Assembly: GCA_017458225.1 (NCBI GenBank)
Contig: JAFTFX010000029.1
Coordinates: 1-64,000 of the forward strand
Reading direction: 5' to 3'
Source of the DNA: Prevotella sp.
GTDB lineage: Bacteria > Bacteroidota > Bacteroidia > Bacteroidales > Bacteroidaceae
Length of the DNA: 64,000 nt
Part shown: in pieces, positions 7,229 through 15,250 of the stretch
How positions within the stretch are numbered: position 1 is the first letter of the stretch
How the letters are laid out: each line of letters begins with the position of its first letter
Made by a program: the position numbers and the translations under genes
The notes under the pieces: generated by a model
Seen by the model: only the letters and a program-made list of their open reading frames with translations
Told to the model about the DNA's origin: nothing
Database searches by the model: none

Positions 7229-8377
7229 ATGAAAATAGCGATTCTGACATCGGGCATATTGCCCGTTCCTGCCGTAAGGGGCGGAGCCGTGGAGAAGCTC
7301 ATTGACTTCTATCTGGAGTATAATGAGCAACACCGGCTGCACGACATCACCGTGTTCAGCGTCTGGCACCCAGATCTGGCCAGGCAGAGGGCACTGCAGT
7401 CAGGGGCTAACCGCTATGTATTTGTCAAAATGGACACCCCGTGGGCCAAGTTGAAAAAGAAATGGTTCCAACTGACGCACCGCCACTGCTACTATCACTA
7501 CAGCATAGAATACTTCCTGAACGAAGCCATCAGGCAGATGCGCAAAGAGCAGTATGAATGCATCATCCTAGAGAACCGCCCTGGCTTTGCCCTGCAGCTG
7601 AAAGAGAACACCCAGGCCCGACTGGTATACCACTTGCACAATGACTTCCTGAACGACAGCATCCCTGCGCACCAGTCGCTCTACGACGCTGCCTGGCGCA
7701 TCGTCACCGTTTCCAACTTCATAGCCCGCAGGGTAAAGACCATCGACCATGCCGACCAGAAATGCGTGACCGTATACAACGGCATAGACCTGAGCAGTTT
7801 CCAAACGACGACACAGAAGACCGAACAACACGAAGGCACCACCCTATTCTTTTGCGGCCGTCTGATTCCCGAGAAAGGCATCATGCCGCTACTTCTGGCC
7901 ATGGAGAAGCTGCAGCAACGCCCCGACATCAGACTGGTTATCGTTGGTGGTGCCTCGTTAGGCAGCAACGATTCAGCCACCCCGTTCCTGCAGGAGCTGA
8001 AAGAGAAAGCCAAGCGGCTGAGCAGTGTCAGTTTCACCGGCTACGTAACGCATCAGGAGATGGCCAGCATCATGCATGAAGCCGACGTGGCCGTGCTGCC
8101 CTCGCTATGGGACGAGCCTTTCGGACTGACCGTGGTAGAAGCGATGGCCACAGGACTACCGCTGATCACCACCCGTTGCGGTGGCATCACGGAGATATGC
8201 GAAGGCGTGGCAACGCTTGTAGACAGAGAGGCGATTGTAGACAACCTGGTGGCAGCCATTCTCGACCTGCACGAGCACCCCGAGAAGCGCAGGGCGATGG
8301 CCTTGGCAGCACAGGAACGTGTCAAGCAGTTCGACAAAGCCGTCTACGCAAAGAAATTCTTCGAAGCCATCGGTTAG
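7229..8377 (+). CDS. Glycosyltransferase family 4, 382 aa
   Basis: Retaining GT-B glycosyltransferase, cytosolic face, probably adding one sugar of the surface glycan. N-terminal Rossmann half: MKIAILTSGILPVPAVRGGA with the glycine-rich loop. C-terminal donor-binding half: LFFCGRLIPEKGIMPLLLAM, VGGASLGSN, VSFTGYVTHQEMASIMHEAD, and the E-x7-E signature in PSLWDEPFGLTVVEAMATGL. It is the last gene of the flippase operon. Its TAG stop overlaps the TAA stop of the convergent GT2 gene (8374-8377), so the two operons end on each other. Confidence 0.9.
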   Translation: MKIAILTSGILPVPAVRGGAVEKLIDFYLEYNEQHRLHDITVFSVWHPDLARQRALQSGANRYVFVKMDTPWAKLKKKWFQLTHRHCYYHYSIEYFLNEAIRQMRKEQYECIILENRPGFALQLKENTQARLVYHLHNDFLNDSIPAHQSLYDAAWRIVTVSNFIARRVKTIDHADQKCVTVYNGIDLSSFQTTTQKTEQHEGTTLFFCGRLIPEKGIMPLLLAMEKLQQRPDIRLVIVGGASLGSNDSATPFLQELKEKAKRLSSVSFTGYVTHQEMASIMHEADVAVLPSLWDEPFGLTVVEAMATGLPLITTRCGGITEICEGVATLVDREAIVDNLVAAILDLHEHPEKRRAMALAAQERVKQFDKAVYAKKFFEAIG

Positions 8378-9225
8378 TTCTTCACCAGATTGTCTTCGGC
8401 ATCCTCATAATGATCGGTCGTGTGGAAAATGCGCGTAATGCCCTTCAGCTGCACCCTGACATGGTCGACAAAGCTCTGCCATAGCGACTGATTGCCAATG
8501 GTGCCATAGCCCGTGATGGCCTTGCAACGACGGTCGCGCACGAAGACAATCTTTCCGTATTTTTTCAAGTTGAGGGCCATCGAGCCGTCTTCGCCGCGAA
8601 TGATGTCGACGCGATAGGGCTCCTTACGGCCATAGTCGGCATTGTAGGCAAAGACCAGTCCGCGCACCGACAGCTCCGGACGCTTGAAATGCTGCACCCA
8701 GAGGAAGAGGTCGCGCACCATCTCGAACAGGCGTAGGCCCAACTTGCCGTGATTAGCATCGGGGAAATAGCTCCACGTGGCCGAGGCACAGCTTACACCC
8801 GGCTTCAGCAATTGCTCAAGCATCACCTCGTAATAGTGGGGCGGATAGAGCGTGTCGCTGTCCACGTCGAAGTAGAAGCGGCCACGCGCATGCTGCAAGC
8901 CGCAACGACGGGCATAGCCACAGGAGTGCTGGTACTCGGTGTAATAAGGAATGCCGGAGCGTTCGTATATCTCGGCCGTGCGGTCCTTCGAGTCGTTGTC
9001 GACACCGATAATCTCAACAGGATACTTGCACTTGATTTCGCTGAGTGCCCACAGGCAGGCCTGCAGGTGGGTCTCTTCGTTATAGGCGATGACCACAATC
9101 GAGGCCAGCGGCTCGTCGCTCTGCAAGGCTGCCAACCGCTCGCGCGTACCATTGATTATATACTCGGGCACCTCGCTGAACGGTTTCCCATAGATGGTCA
9201 TGTATTTATCGTACCAGTTTGCCAT
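8374..9225 (-). CDS. Glycosyltransferase family 2, 283 aa
   Basis: Inverting GT-A enzyme. The GT2 core starts near residue 40 (ASIVVIAYNEETHLQACLWA), followed by VDNDSKDRT and the metal-binding DVDSDTLYP (DxD-like). There is a short extension before the core (YDKYMTIYGKPFSEVPEYII). No transmembrane segment is obvious. It is the last gene of the five-gene minus-strand glycosyltransferase operon (13662 to 8374), 4 bp after the GT4 gene. Substrate unknown. Confidence 0.88.
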   Translation of the reverse strand: MANWYDKYMTIYGKPFSEVPEYIINGTRERLAALQSDEPLASIVVIAYNEETHLQACLWALSEIKCKYPVEIIGVDNDSKDRTAEIYERSGIPYYTEYQHSCGYARRCGLQHARGRFYFDVDSDTLYPPHYYEVMLEQLLKPGVSCASATWSYFPDANHGKLGLRLFEMVRDLFLWVQHFKRPELSVRGLVFAYNADYGRKEPYRVDIIRGEDGSMALNLKKYGKIVFVRDRRCKAITGYGTIGNQSLWQSFVDHVRVQLKGITRIFHTTDHYEDAEDNLVKN

Positions 9226-9229
9226 ATTC

Positions 9230-10357
9230 TCATTTTTCGGCTAAAGATTCAAACAATTCTTTCCATTGCGGCATGATGCAAGCAGCCGAATAGCGCTGTG
9301 CAGACTGTATGGCTGCCTGCCCCATCTGTTTTCGCAGTGTTTCATCCTCAATCAACCGGCACACACTGTCGGCAAAAGCCTGGATGTTGCGGTCTCTCAC
9401 TATGTATCCGTCTTTACCGTCGGTGATAATACTATTGGGACCGTCGCCCTCGAAAGAAACGACTGGCAGGCCACAGCTCATCGCTTCAGGAATGACCAGT
9501 CCGAAGGGCTCGTAGAGAGAGGTCAGAACAAACAACGAACTCTCGCGGTACTTCTCCAGTATATCGGCTGTTGGCTCATGCACACTCACATTTGCATCCA
9601 GCTGTTGCACGACTGCAGTCAACTCGTCCTTGTGCTCACCCTCGCCATACAAATCCAATGTCCAGTCAGGATGTCGTCTGTTGACTATTTGCCAAGCTTC
9701 CAGCAAGTCTGGAACGGCCTTCTGACGAGCAAAACGCCCAACAAAGATGACATGTTTTCCAGCAAGAGAACTATATTGGCCAGACGTATTCAGATGAACG
9801 ATATTTGGGACCACTTTTACGTGGGGAGTAAGAGCGCGCCACCGTTCTGCATCAGCCTCCGTCAATGCCACCAGCATGTCTACCTTCCGAAGCAAGCGGT
9901 AGCGCTGACGCTGTTCGGCACGGCGACGCCAGTTCATCACATCTGCCTCCACAACATGTGCGAAATCGCTGTGCGACTCAATGAGCAACTTGGCCCTGCC
10001 CTTCAACCGCAATAGCAACCTTAACTTGCCTGCCGTCGACGTAACAATGATATCGGGGTCAATTGCATGGAGCTGCTCCGACAGTCTCTGGCACAGAAGG
10101 CGATTACGTCTATAGCGCTCCATATAACGGCGAGGTCCCCGATAGTGATACTGATGATGTGTATTGACGTGCAAATCCTCATAGTGCACTTTGCTGCTCA
10201 TCTCGAACGGAACGACATGACTGCCCTGATTATACGTCAGCATATATACCTCATAGCCATACACGTCGGCCAGATAGTTCATCTTGTCGACAAGAATGCG
10301 CTCCACGCCTCCCCACAAGGCTAATGAGTTGTATACATACAGAATCTTCATAGGCAC
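9230..10357 (-). CDS. Glycosyltransferase family 4, 375 aa
   Basis: GT-B enzyme of the surface-glycan cluster. N-terminal acceptor half begins MPMKILYVYNSLALWGGVER with the GGVE(R/K) signature common in GT4. Donor half shows HVIFVGRFARQKAVPDLLEA and the E-x7-E signature in LTSLYEPFGLVIPEAMSCGL. The start could be the Met at position 3, as MKILYVYN is the usual opening. It sits 20 bp downstream of a GT2 gene and 4 bp upstream of another, in one operon. Sugar specificity cannot be inferred. Confidence 0.9.
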   Translation of the reverse strand: MPMKILYVYNSLALWGGVERILVDKMNYLADVYGYEVYMLTYNQGSHVVPFEMSSKVHYEDLHVNTHHQYHYRGPRRYMERYRRNRLLCQRLSEQLHAIDPDIIVTSTAGKLRLLLRLKGRAKLLIESHSDFAHVVEADVMNWRRRAEQRQRYRLLRKVDMLVALTEADAERWRALTPHVKVVPNIVHLNTSGQYSSLAGKHVIFVGRFARQKAVPDLLEAWQIVNRRHPDWTLDLYGEGEHKDELTAVVQQLDANVSVHEPTADILEKYRESSLFVLTSLYEPFGLVIPEAMSCGLPVVSFEGDGPNSIITDGKDGYIVRDRNIQAFADSVCRLIEDETLRKQMGQAAIQSAQRYSAACIMPQWKELFESLAEK

Positions 10358-10377
10358 GTCTTTTCCTGAGTGAACGG

Positions 10378-11406
10378 TTATGTTGTGCTGTTGCCTTTAT
10401 CGGTTTGCCTGATTAGCGCCATTGACAATCCTGGCGGCAACATGCTGAGCAGCTTGTACAGCCAGCACTTGAGGCTGCTGAAGCGCAACACACGGATGAC
10501 GGACAAGGGCACATTCAGCAAATTGCGCAGTTCCTCGTCGCTCACCGCCGGTTGTATCTTGTCACGCTGTCGAAGCGCCTCGCGGACAACATAGAAATCG
10601 GTATCCATCACGAAGTCCAGCCACTTGGAGAAATAGGGCCTCCACAGCAGTTTCTCATACCGGAACTTCAGCGTATCCATGGTGGCAGCATTGCGGAACA
10701 CCTCCTCTTTGGCAACAACTTTGCGGTCTTGAAAGTTCGACAAGGTGTTCACCCTGCACATATAGGAATAGGTAATATCAGAAAGCAGTACGGCCCGCGT
10801 CACATGGTTTACCAACTCATACTTGAAAGCCATGTCCTCCCAGAAGTTCGTGTTGACAAAGCGCAGCCTGCTCTCGCGAATCAGTTGCATATCCATCAGC
10901 ACATTCCATATATTGGCCTGCAGAATGCCATAGCGGCTGAATGCATACGACGGAAAGTCGTAGCCATGCAGAAACACCTGGTCGGGATGCTGGTAGTTGA
11001 TGCGCTTGGGTTCCTGACGGTAGAGTTCCACACGTTCATAGGATGCCATCACCACCTCTGCACGGAACGCCCTTGCCTTCGACACCATCAGTGAAATGGT
11101 GGTAGGAATAATCAGATCGTCAGCATCCAGGAAATAGAGAAAGCGCCCTCTTGCCTCCTTCAACACACGGTTGCGGGCTGCCCCTATGCCTTTATTAAAG
11201 TCTTGTCGTACAATCCGGATGTCCTTGCCACGGGGATGCTGCTGTTGCAACCGGCGAATGATATCCATCGAACCGTCTGTTCCACAATCGTCCAAAATCA
11301 GGAATTCTATGGAAGGAAAATCCTGAGCCAACGCCGACTCCATGGTTTGAAGCAAATTCTTCTCAGCATTGTATACTGGTATTCCAATGGTTACTGTGTA
11401 TGCCAT
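10378..11406 (-). CDS. Glycosyltransferase family 2, 342 aa
   Basis: GT-A glycosyltransferase. Begins MAYTVTIGIPVYNAEKNLLQ and carries LILDDCGTDGSMDIIRRL, ARNRVLKEARGRF and the DxD-type FLDADDLI. I place the start at MAYTV because an upstream in-frame ATG (11451) would translate through a promoter: TTTG at 11439-11442, 20-nt spacer, TATCTTTG at 11411-11418, then only 4 nt before this ATG. The longer form would add 15 hydrophobic residues not typical of GT2. It is paralogous to the next gene upstream (11454-12497), sharing IPVYN...ILDDCGTDGS. Confidence 0.88.
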   Translation of the reverse strand: MAYTVTIGIPVYNAEKNLLQTMESALAQDFPSIEFLILDDCGTDGSMDIIRRLQQQHPRGKDIRIVRQDFNKGIGAARNRVLKEARGRFLYFLDADDLIIPTTISLMVSKARAFRAEVVMASYERVELYRQEPKRINYQHPDQVFLHGYDFPSYAFSRYGILQANIWNVLMDMQLIRESRLRFVNTNFWEDMAFKYELVNHVTRAVLLSDITYSYMCRVNTLSNFQDRKVVAKEEVFRNAATMDTLKFRYEKLLWRPYFSKWLDFVMDTDFYVVREALRQRDKIQPAVSDEELRNLLNVPLSVIRVLRFSSLKCWLYKLLSMLPPGLSMALIRQTDKGNSTT

Positions 11407-11410
11407 GCCG

Positions 11411-11442
11411 CAAAGATACCAAAAAAGTACAAAAACAGCAAA
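11411..11442 (-). promoter_or_regulatory. Internal promoter abutting the GT2 start codon
   Basis: TTTG, exactly 20 nt, TATCTTTG, then CGGC and ATG. Transcription from here would start at or within a few bases of the start codon, giving a leaderless mRNA. It overlaps the 5' part of the longer alternative reading frame. Confidence 0.65.
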
Positions 11443-11453
11443 TAATTGCATCG

Positions 11454-12497
11454 TTATTTTACTTTTTGAACACCATAGCGCCTAATCATAGGCTTCAGCA
11501 TCCAGACACAAAGGAATGGCGGTACTACACCTAAAGTCCAATACAGGATATTGTGAAAACGGCCAGATTTGGACGAAATGATTTGCCAGAAAGTCATGGG
11601 GTGTCGCAGTGCATCGCGCACCTCGCGGTTGGTGAACGGCTGGTCGAACTCGTCGCGGCGTGCAATCATCTCGCAGGCAAACGAGCATAGCAGCATCATC
11701 AGGATGGAGATGCGCTTCGAGTTATAGCTCTTGTCCATCAGTTCTCGACGGTTTTTCTTCTCATTGAGCGCCTCGACAGCCAGCGTCATATTGCGACGGC
11801 TCAGCACCTTTTTGCGCTTGTGCTTGTCAATGCCACGTATATAATAGTGGTAGGTGATATCGGGCAGCAGCACCGCCCGAGTGATGTAAGTGGGCAAGTC
11901 GATGGTAAACGTGAAGTCCTCACCATAGCCATGGCCTACGGGTGTCACTTTCAGGTGGTTACGGCGAATGACATCAAGGTCTATCAGGTAGTTCCAGTTC
12001 ATGCCCTGTATGCCTACGTGGTAGACGTAGTCAGCATAGACATCCTCGTCTGTGAACACATGGTGAGCATAAGGATAGGGCACAATTTTGACCACCTCGT
12101 CATTTTCGGTAAAGATACGGTCGTAGCTGCCATAGACAATTTCTGCCTGATGCTGCTGAGCAGTGTTGTAGAGCAGTTCGATGGTGTTGGGCTCGATAGC
12201 ATCGTCGGCATCCAGCGAATAGAAGTAGCGCCCCTGTGCCTCGGCCAGCATGCGGTTGCGCGCCTCGCCGATGCCCATATTGTGAGGCTGGTGCAAAATG
12301 CGGATGTCACGTCCACGGGGATGCGTCTGCTGATACTCGCGGACGATGTCAATCGAGCCATCTGTTCCGCAATCGTCAAGTATCAGGATTTCAATACTGG
12401 GGAATGTCTGCGACAATACCGAGTCCATCATCTGACGGATGTATCTCACCACGTTGTAGACAGGAATGCCTACGGTTACTACAAATTGTTGTTCCAT
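11454..12497 (-). CDS. Glycosyltransferase family 2, 347 aa
   Basis: GT-A glycosyltransferase. The core begins almost at the N-terminus (VTVGIPVYNVVRYIRQMMDS), followed by ILDDCGTDGSIDIVREY, GIGEARNRMLAEAQGRYF and SLDADDAIEPNT (DxD-like). The C-terminus has a hydrophobic stretch (ILYWTLGVVPPFLCVWMLKP, about residues 317-336) that could be a membrane anchor, as in many GT2 polysaccharide enzymes. It is a close paralogue of the downstream GT2, suggesting tandem duplication. The second gene of the minus-strand operon, it lies 22 bp after the GT4-like gene. Confidence 0.9.
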   Translation of the reverse strand: MEQQFVVTVGIPVYNVVRYIRQMMDSVLSQTFPSIEILILDDCGTDGSIDIVREYQQTHPRGRDIRILHQPHNMGIGEARNRMLAEAQGRYFYSLDADDAIEPNTIELLYNTAQQHQAEIVYGSYDRIFTENDEVVKIVPYPYAHHVFTDEDVYADYVYHVGIQGMNWNYLIDLDVIRRNHLKVTPVGHGYGEDFTFTIDLPTYITRAVLLPDITYHYYIRGIDKHKRKKVLSRRNMTLAVEALNEKKNRRELMDKSYNSKRISILMMLLCSFACEMIARRDEFDQPFTNREVRDALRHPMTFWQIISSKSGRFHNILYWTLGVVPPFLCVWMLKPMIRRYGVQKVK

Positions 12498-12519
12498 TAT
12501 AGTCTAAGTTGCTATTGTG

Positions 12520-13662
12520 TTAATTTCCCATGATTTGACCAACCACCTGCTGCATCTGCATCTTCCATTGCAGGTGCTCCACGGTGTGGCGAATATCTTC
12601 AGGCCTCATAGTGAAGTGCTCCATGAAGTCAATGATGCGCTGTATGTCTATGGGACTCTCGTCGGCAGGTGCTTTCAGCACGTAGGGCTGGTGATCGAAG
12701 TCTGAATCCTGTTCGCTATAGACAAAAGGAATTCCGCGTGTGGCATACTCACGGTTCTTCAGTGTCTTGATGACGGTGATGCCCGAGCGATGGCGGCCCA
12801 GCGAGCCAATGGCAAACTGACATTGGTTGAACACCGCGTCGAGAGCCTCGCCGAACAACTGGCCGTGGAAGATGATACGGTCTTGCACGCCATATTTATC
12901 AATAAGCGGCTGGAATACATTCTTCATGGTATTGGGATGAACGCCGCCCACGATGTGGAAGAAAACGGGGGTGCGGAGGTGCGAGGGTACGGAGGTACGG
13001 GAATAGTACTCGCCTATTCCGGCCACCACACGGTCGAAGGCATGCCAAGGGTGCACCTCGGCCACGCCAATGAGGTGGAGCGCGTCGTCTGAAGGCAGGA
13101 ACTGGTGCATGGGGATGCTCTCGAAATCAACACCATTGCTGATGCGAATGGTGCGCTGTCCGAAAATCTCTTCGGCATCGCTGAAAGTCACCAGCGCATC
13201 CATCTGCCTGTAAAGCCTGCGGCGGAACAGTTGGTCAATCTTCAGCCCCATGCGCATCTTCCATTCAAAGTTCTTGAACTCCTGGTCGTAGGGATAAGTG
13301 GGTATCTCCGTGACAGCATGGATGCCAGCCTCACGCAAGCGGCGGAAGAAGCGGATGAGCCACGGATTGGCATTCTGGAAACAACGGGCATAGACCATCT
13401 CAATACCGTTCAGCACGCAGTAGTCGAACAGACGGTCGTACTCCGTGCGCTGTCGCAGTCCTGCCGCAATGCCCGTGCCATAGTCGGCCAGCACCTCGTC
13501 ATCGACAAAGCGACAGCGATGACCGTCAGCAGCAAAGTCATACCAGCACAGGTGCACCTCGTGTCCGTTCTCACGAAGTCCCTTCACCTGGTAGTGTATC
13601 TTTTTCGAGATACCGCTCACCTCACTGAAGCCATGGTAGACAAGAAACAATATTTTAGCCAT
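12520..13662 (-). CDS. GT4-like glycosyltransferase with an in-frame 8-bp-repeat insertion, 380 aa
   Basis: First gene of the minus-strand operon. It is a GT-B type enzyme: N-terminus MAKILFLVYHGFSEVSGISK and donor half FFHIVGGVHPN, IIFHGQLFGEALDAVFNQCQ, SGITVIKTLKNREYATRGIP. The E-x7-E signature is degenerate, so it is a divergent GT4. Between GIGEYYSRTS and FFHIVGG the peptide RTSVPSHLRTPV is encoded by an 8-bp-period DNA array (12971-13002), apparently inserted in a surface loop without breaking the frame. The operon promoter is at 13727-13756. Confidence 0.82.
   Translation of the reverse strand: MAKILFLVYHGFSEVSGISKKIHYQVKGLRENGHEVHLCWYDFAADGHRCRFVDDEVLADYGTGIAAGLRQRTEYDRLFDYCVLNGIEMVYARCFQNANPWLIRFFRRLREAGIHAVTEIPTYPYDQEFKNFEWKMRMGLKIDQLFRRRLYRQMDALVTFSDAEEIFGQRTIRISNGVDFESIPMHQFLPSDDALHLIGVAEVHPWHAFDRVVAGIGEYYSRTSVPSHLRTPVFFHIVGGVHPNTMKNVFQPLIDKYGVQDRIIFHGQLFGEALDAVFNQCQFAIGSLGRHRSGITVIKTLKNREYATRGIPFVYSEQDSDFDHQPYVLKAPADESPIDIQRIIDFMEHFTMRPEDIRHTVEHLQWKMQMQQVVGQIMGN
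12971..13002. repeat. 8-bp-period array (GTGCGGAG-like) inside a glycosyltransferase gene
   Basis: Four consecutive 8-bp units: GTGCGGAG, GTGCGAGG, GTACGGAG, GTACGGGA. The same kind of unit occurs in ispH at 35037-35065. Confidence 0.8.
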
Positions 13663-13726
13663 TGCGCAGACTGTTCTGGTTGTTAGTCTCCATATTCACG
13701 TTGTTTCATATTTCTGTATTTCCTGC

Positions 13727-13756
13727 AAAAATAATAATAAACTTTCAAACAGCCAA
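13727..13756 (-). promoter_or_regulatory. Promoter of the five-gene glycosyltransferase operon
   Basis: TTG at 13754-13756, a 19-nt spacer, TATTTTTG at 13727-13734 on the minus strand. This leaves a leader of about 60 nt. Confidence 0.65.
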
Positions 13757-13779
13757 GGAAATCCTGTAAAAATACATTT

Positions 13780-13817
13780 GGTGGCGGCCTGTCCTTACGG
13801 AGGGGCCGCCACCAGTG
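13780..13817. repeat. Long GC-rich hairpin, copy 1
   Basis: Arms TGGTGGCGGCC and GGCCGCCACCA surround the loop TGTCCTTACGGAGG. A nearly identical copy lies at 15173-15216 in the same orientation. No T-run follows directly on either strand, though AT-rich DNA flanks it. It resembles a REP-type element more than a plain terminator. Confidence 0.75.
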
Positions 13818-13850
13818 CAAATGAAATATTATTCTTTTTATTCTGTTTTA

Positions 13851-13882
13851 TTTGGAGGATAACGAAATTGTTTGTAATTTTG
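13851..13882 (+). promoter_or_regulatory. Promoter of the AT-rich orphan gene pair
   Basis: TTTG at 13851-13854, a 20-nt spacer, TAATTTTG at 13875-13882. It places the start of the next gene at 13906, not at an earlier in-frame ATG that would lie inside the promoter. Confidence 0.75.
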
Positions 13883-13905
13883 CAGCAAACAAAAACATTA
13901 CAGAC

Positions 13906-14067
13906 ATGACATATACCAAAATCGATATCACCATCAAGAATCCGTCTAAGAAACTTGAAGAGCGCATACGTGAAGCTGGACACCAAAAGTATGAGCGCAT
14001 GCAAAAGACTATTCGAGACTGGAGAAATGGGATGTTCAAGAATGCAGAAATTGTCTTAGTGAAATGA
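13906..14067 (+). CDS. Small basic hypothetical protein, 53 aa
   Basis: I do not recognise it. The sequence starts MTYTKIDITIKNPSKKLEER and is lysine/arginine-rich, with a predicted central helix (LEERIREAGHQKYERMQKTI) and a short hydrophobic end. The start is fixed by the promoter at 13851-13882. Its stop overlaps the start of the next gene by 4 bp (ATGA), so the two are translationally coupled. Base composition is more AT-rich than the glycosyltransferase genes alongside, suggesting acquisition. A small basic protein ahead of a larger coupled gene would suit an antitoxin or a partner subunit, but there is no motif to support either. Confidence 0.65.
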   Translation: MTYTKIDITIKNPSKKLEERIREAGHQKYERMQKTIRDWRNGMFKNAEIVLVK

Positions 14068-14570
14068 AAATCTCTGAATTCTTTGAATCTCCCAACGGAG
14101 ACATATATTCAGTAAGCCTGTCATCTGAAGATGGCGGGCTTATTTCAAATGAAATCAGAAAGGATATAGAAAAGGAGGGTATAATAGTTTTAGATGTTGA
14201 ATTGAATCGAATAGCTGGTACAAACCCGACCAGTACTGCTATTCTCCTAAAAGCTACAGAAATGCTAGCTAAGGCTTTTCTGTCTCAACCTAACATTATT
14301 ATCTGCTACTATTGCGATTTTCTTAGCCTATTACCATACGTAAACAAACGGAGAAAGAATATGACTGTACAAGAATACCGACATATTCTTTTTTCACACA
14401 TGTTCGACAGATTTGTATCACATCACAACTTAGAGAACGTGAATCTTGCTGTTCTTACCGTAGAAGGAAGTGTAGAAAACTACTATATTCACGTCATTGC
14501 AAGAAACGAGCACATCAACTATATATCCTATATAAATAATAGCATACAGAAAGATTTCGGAAAGCCATAA
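14064..14570 (+). CDS. Hypothetical protein, 168 aa, coupled to the small basic gene
   Basis: No family recognised. Visible features are an N-terminal MKISEFFESPNGDIYSVSLS, a central helical segment (STAILLKATEMLAKAFLSQP), a hydrophobic strand with cysteine (NIIICYYCDF, about residues 77-86) and a C-terminal beta-rich part with a repeated YI pattern (NYYIHVIARNEHINYISYIN). No signal peptide. AT-rich, in an accessory patch between two copies of the same hairpin. The 4-bp overlap with the preceding gene marks a two-gene unit. It could be a defence or toxin-antitoxin cassette, but nothing in the sequence proves it. Confidence 0.6.
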   Translation: MKISEFFESPNGDIYSVSLSSEDGGLISNEIRKDIEKEGIIVLDVELNRIAGTNPTSTAILLKATEMLAKAFLSQPNIIICYYCDFLSLLPYVNKRRKNMTVQEYRHILFSHMFDRFVSHHNLENVNLAVLTVEGSVENYYIHVIARNEHINYISYINNSIQKDFGKP

Positions 14571-14620
14571 TAGACAGCCCCAACTTTCTGGAGCATCAAG
14601 TGGAATCTACCGCTCCGAGG

Positions 14621-14892
14621 TTAGTCCTCTAAATTAGACTGCGAAGCCTGATTCTTCGGTTCTTGACGAGTGTCCCAGAAATCAACAACGTGGACAGCAT
14701 CATCATCAATGAGGTAAACAAGTTTATTCAAGCCATTAACAATGATACTTCGATGGTGTATGCCCTTTCTGCATAGAGAGGATCTATTTGACCAATATTC
14801 GGGCTTTGCATAAGTTTTCGTGCCGCTTGATCAACCTCCAGCATGAACTCCTTTTTACGTTTGAGACCGAATTGTTGACGAATATAGTCGGC
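14621..14892 (-). pseudogene. RelE/ParE-type toxin remnant with frameshift and lost N-terminus
   Basis: Read in two frames on the minus strand, this stretch gives a toxin C-terminal part. The upstream frame reads ADYIRQQFGLKRKKEFMLEV and continues to QSPNIGQIDPLYAERAYTI. After a frameshift near 14755-14765 the other frame reads HRSIIVNGLNKLVYLIDDD and ends VVDFWDTRQEPKNQ. These are hallmark blocks of Bacteroidetes ParE/RelE toxins. The first ~15 residues usually present before ADYIR are missing, because the antitoxin gene is joined directly to this point. The module cannot make intact toxin. Confidence 0.75.
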
Positions 14893-15110
14893 AACTCCTC
14901 TTCCCACTCACGCATCATCTCTTCATGGGAAGTGCCTATGCCAGCAGCAATTTCAGCTTCTGCCTCATCAAGTCTGGTATTCAGCTCTTCCATCGTAAAT
15001 GGCTTCATGGAATACTTCTCTTTTTGCGCGTACTCTGTGAGCTGCCGCCCCAACCAAAGCATGTTGGCAGGTGATAGTGTTGAGTAGAGATAGTTACGCA
15101 AGCCTTCCAA
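14892..15110 (-). pseudogene. Antitoxin fused out of frame to the toxin remnant
   Basis: The start MEGLRNYLYSTLSPANMLWL, followed by a TMEELNTRLDEAEAEIAAG block and EEMMREWEEEL, is the standard short antitoxin of Bacteroidetes RelE/ParE modules. After EEEL the frame runs into toxin DNA in the wrong phase and ends at 14784 with unrelated residues. The normal antitoxin C-terminus and the toxin start are deleted. The N-terminal antitoxin part may still be expressed and could in principle bind related toxins, but that is speculation. Confidence 0.7.
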
Positions 15111-15172
15111 TGTAGCTGTACTTATATTGCATCCTTTCCGTTTTTTACTGATGGCGCAAAGTTACGACCATA

Positions 15173-15216
15173 CACACTGGTGGCGGCCTGTCCTTACGGA
15201 GGAGCCGCCACCAGTG
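15173..15216. repeat. Long GC-rich hairpin, copy 2
   Basis: Arms CACTGGTGGCGGC and GCCGCCACCAGTG are a perfect 13-bp stem. The loop matches copy 1 (13780-13817) almost base for base. Both copies point the same way, 1.36 kb apart, and bracket the orphan pair and the broken toxin-antitoxin module. Confidence 0.8.
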
Positions 15217-15250
15217 CTAATAAAATCATTCGGGTGAATGGAACAAGAGG

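Noticed and set aside
11407..11451. Longer N-terminus (15 residues) for the GT2 gene
   Set aside because: The extension would be translated from the promoter's own -33 and -7 elements and does not match GT2 proteins, which begin near the IPVYN strand.
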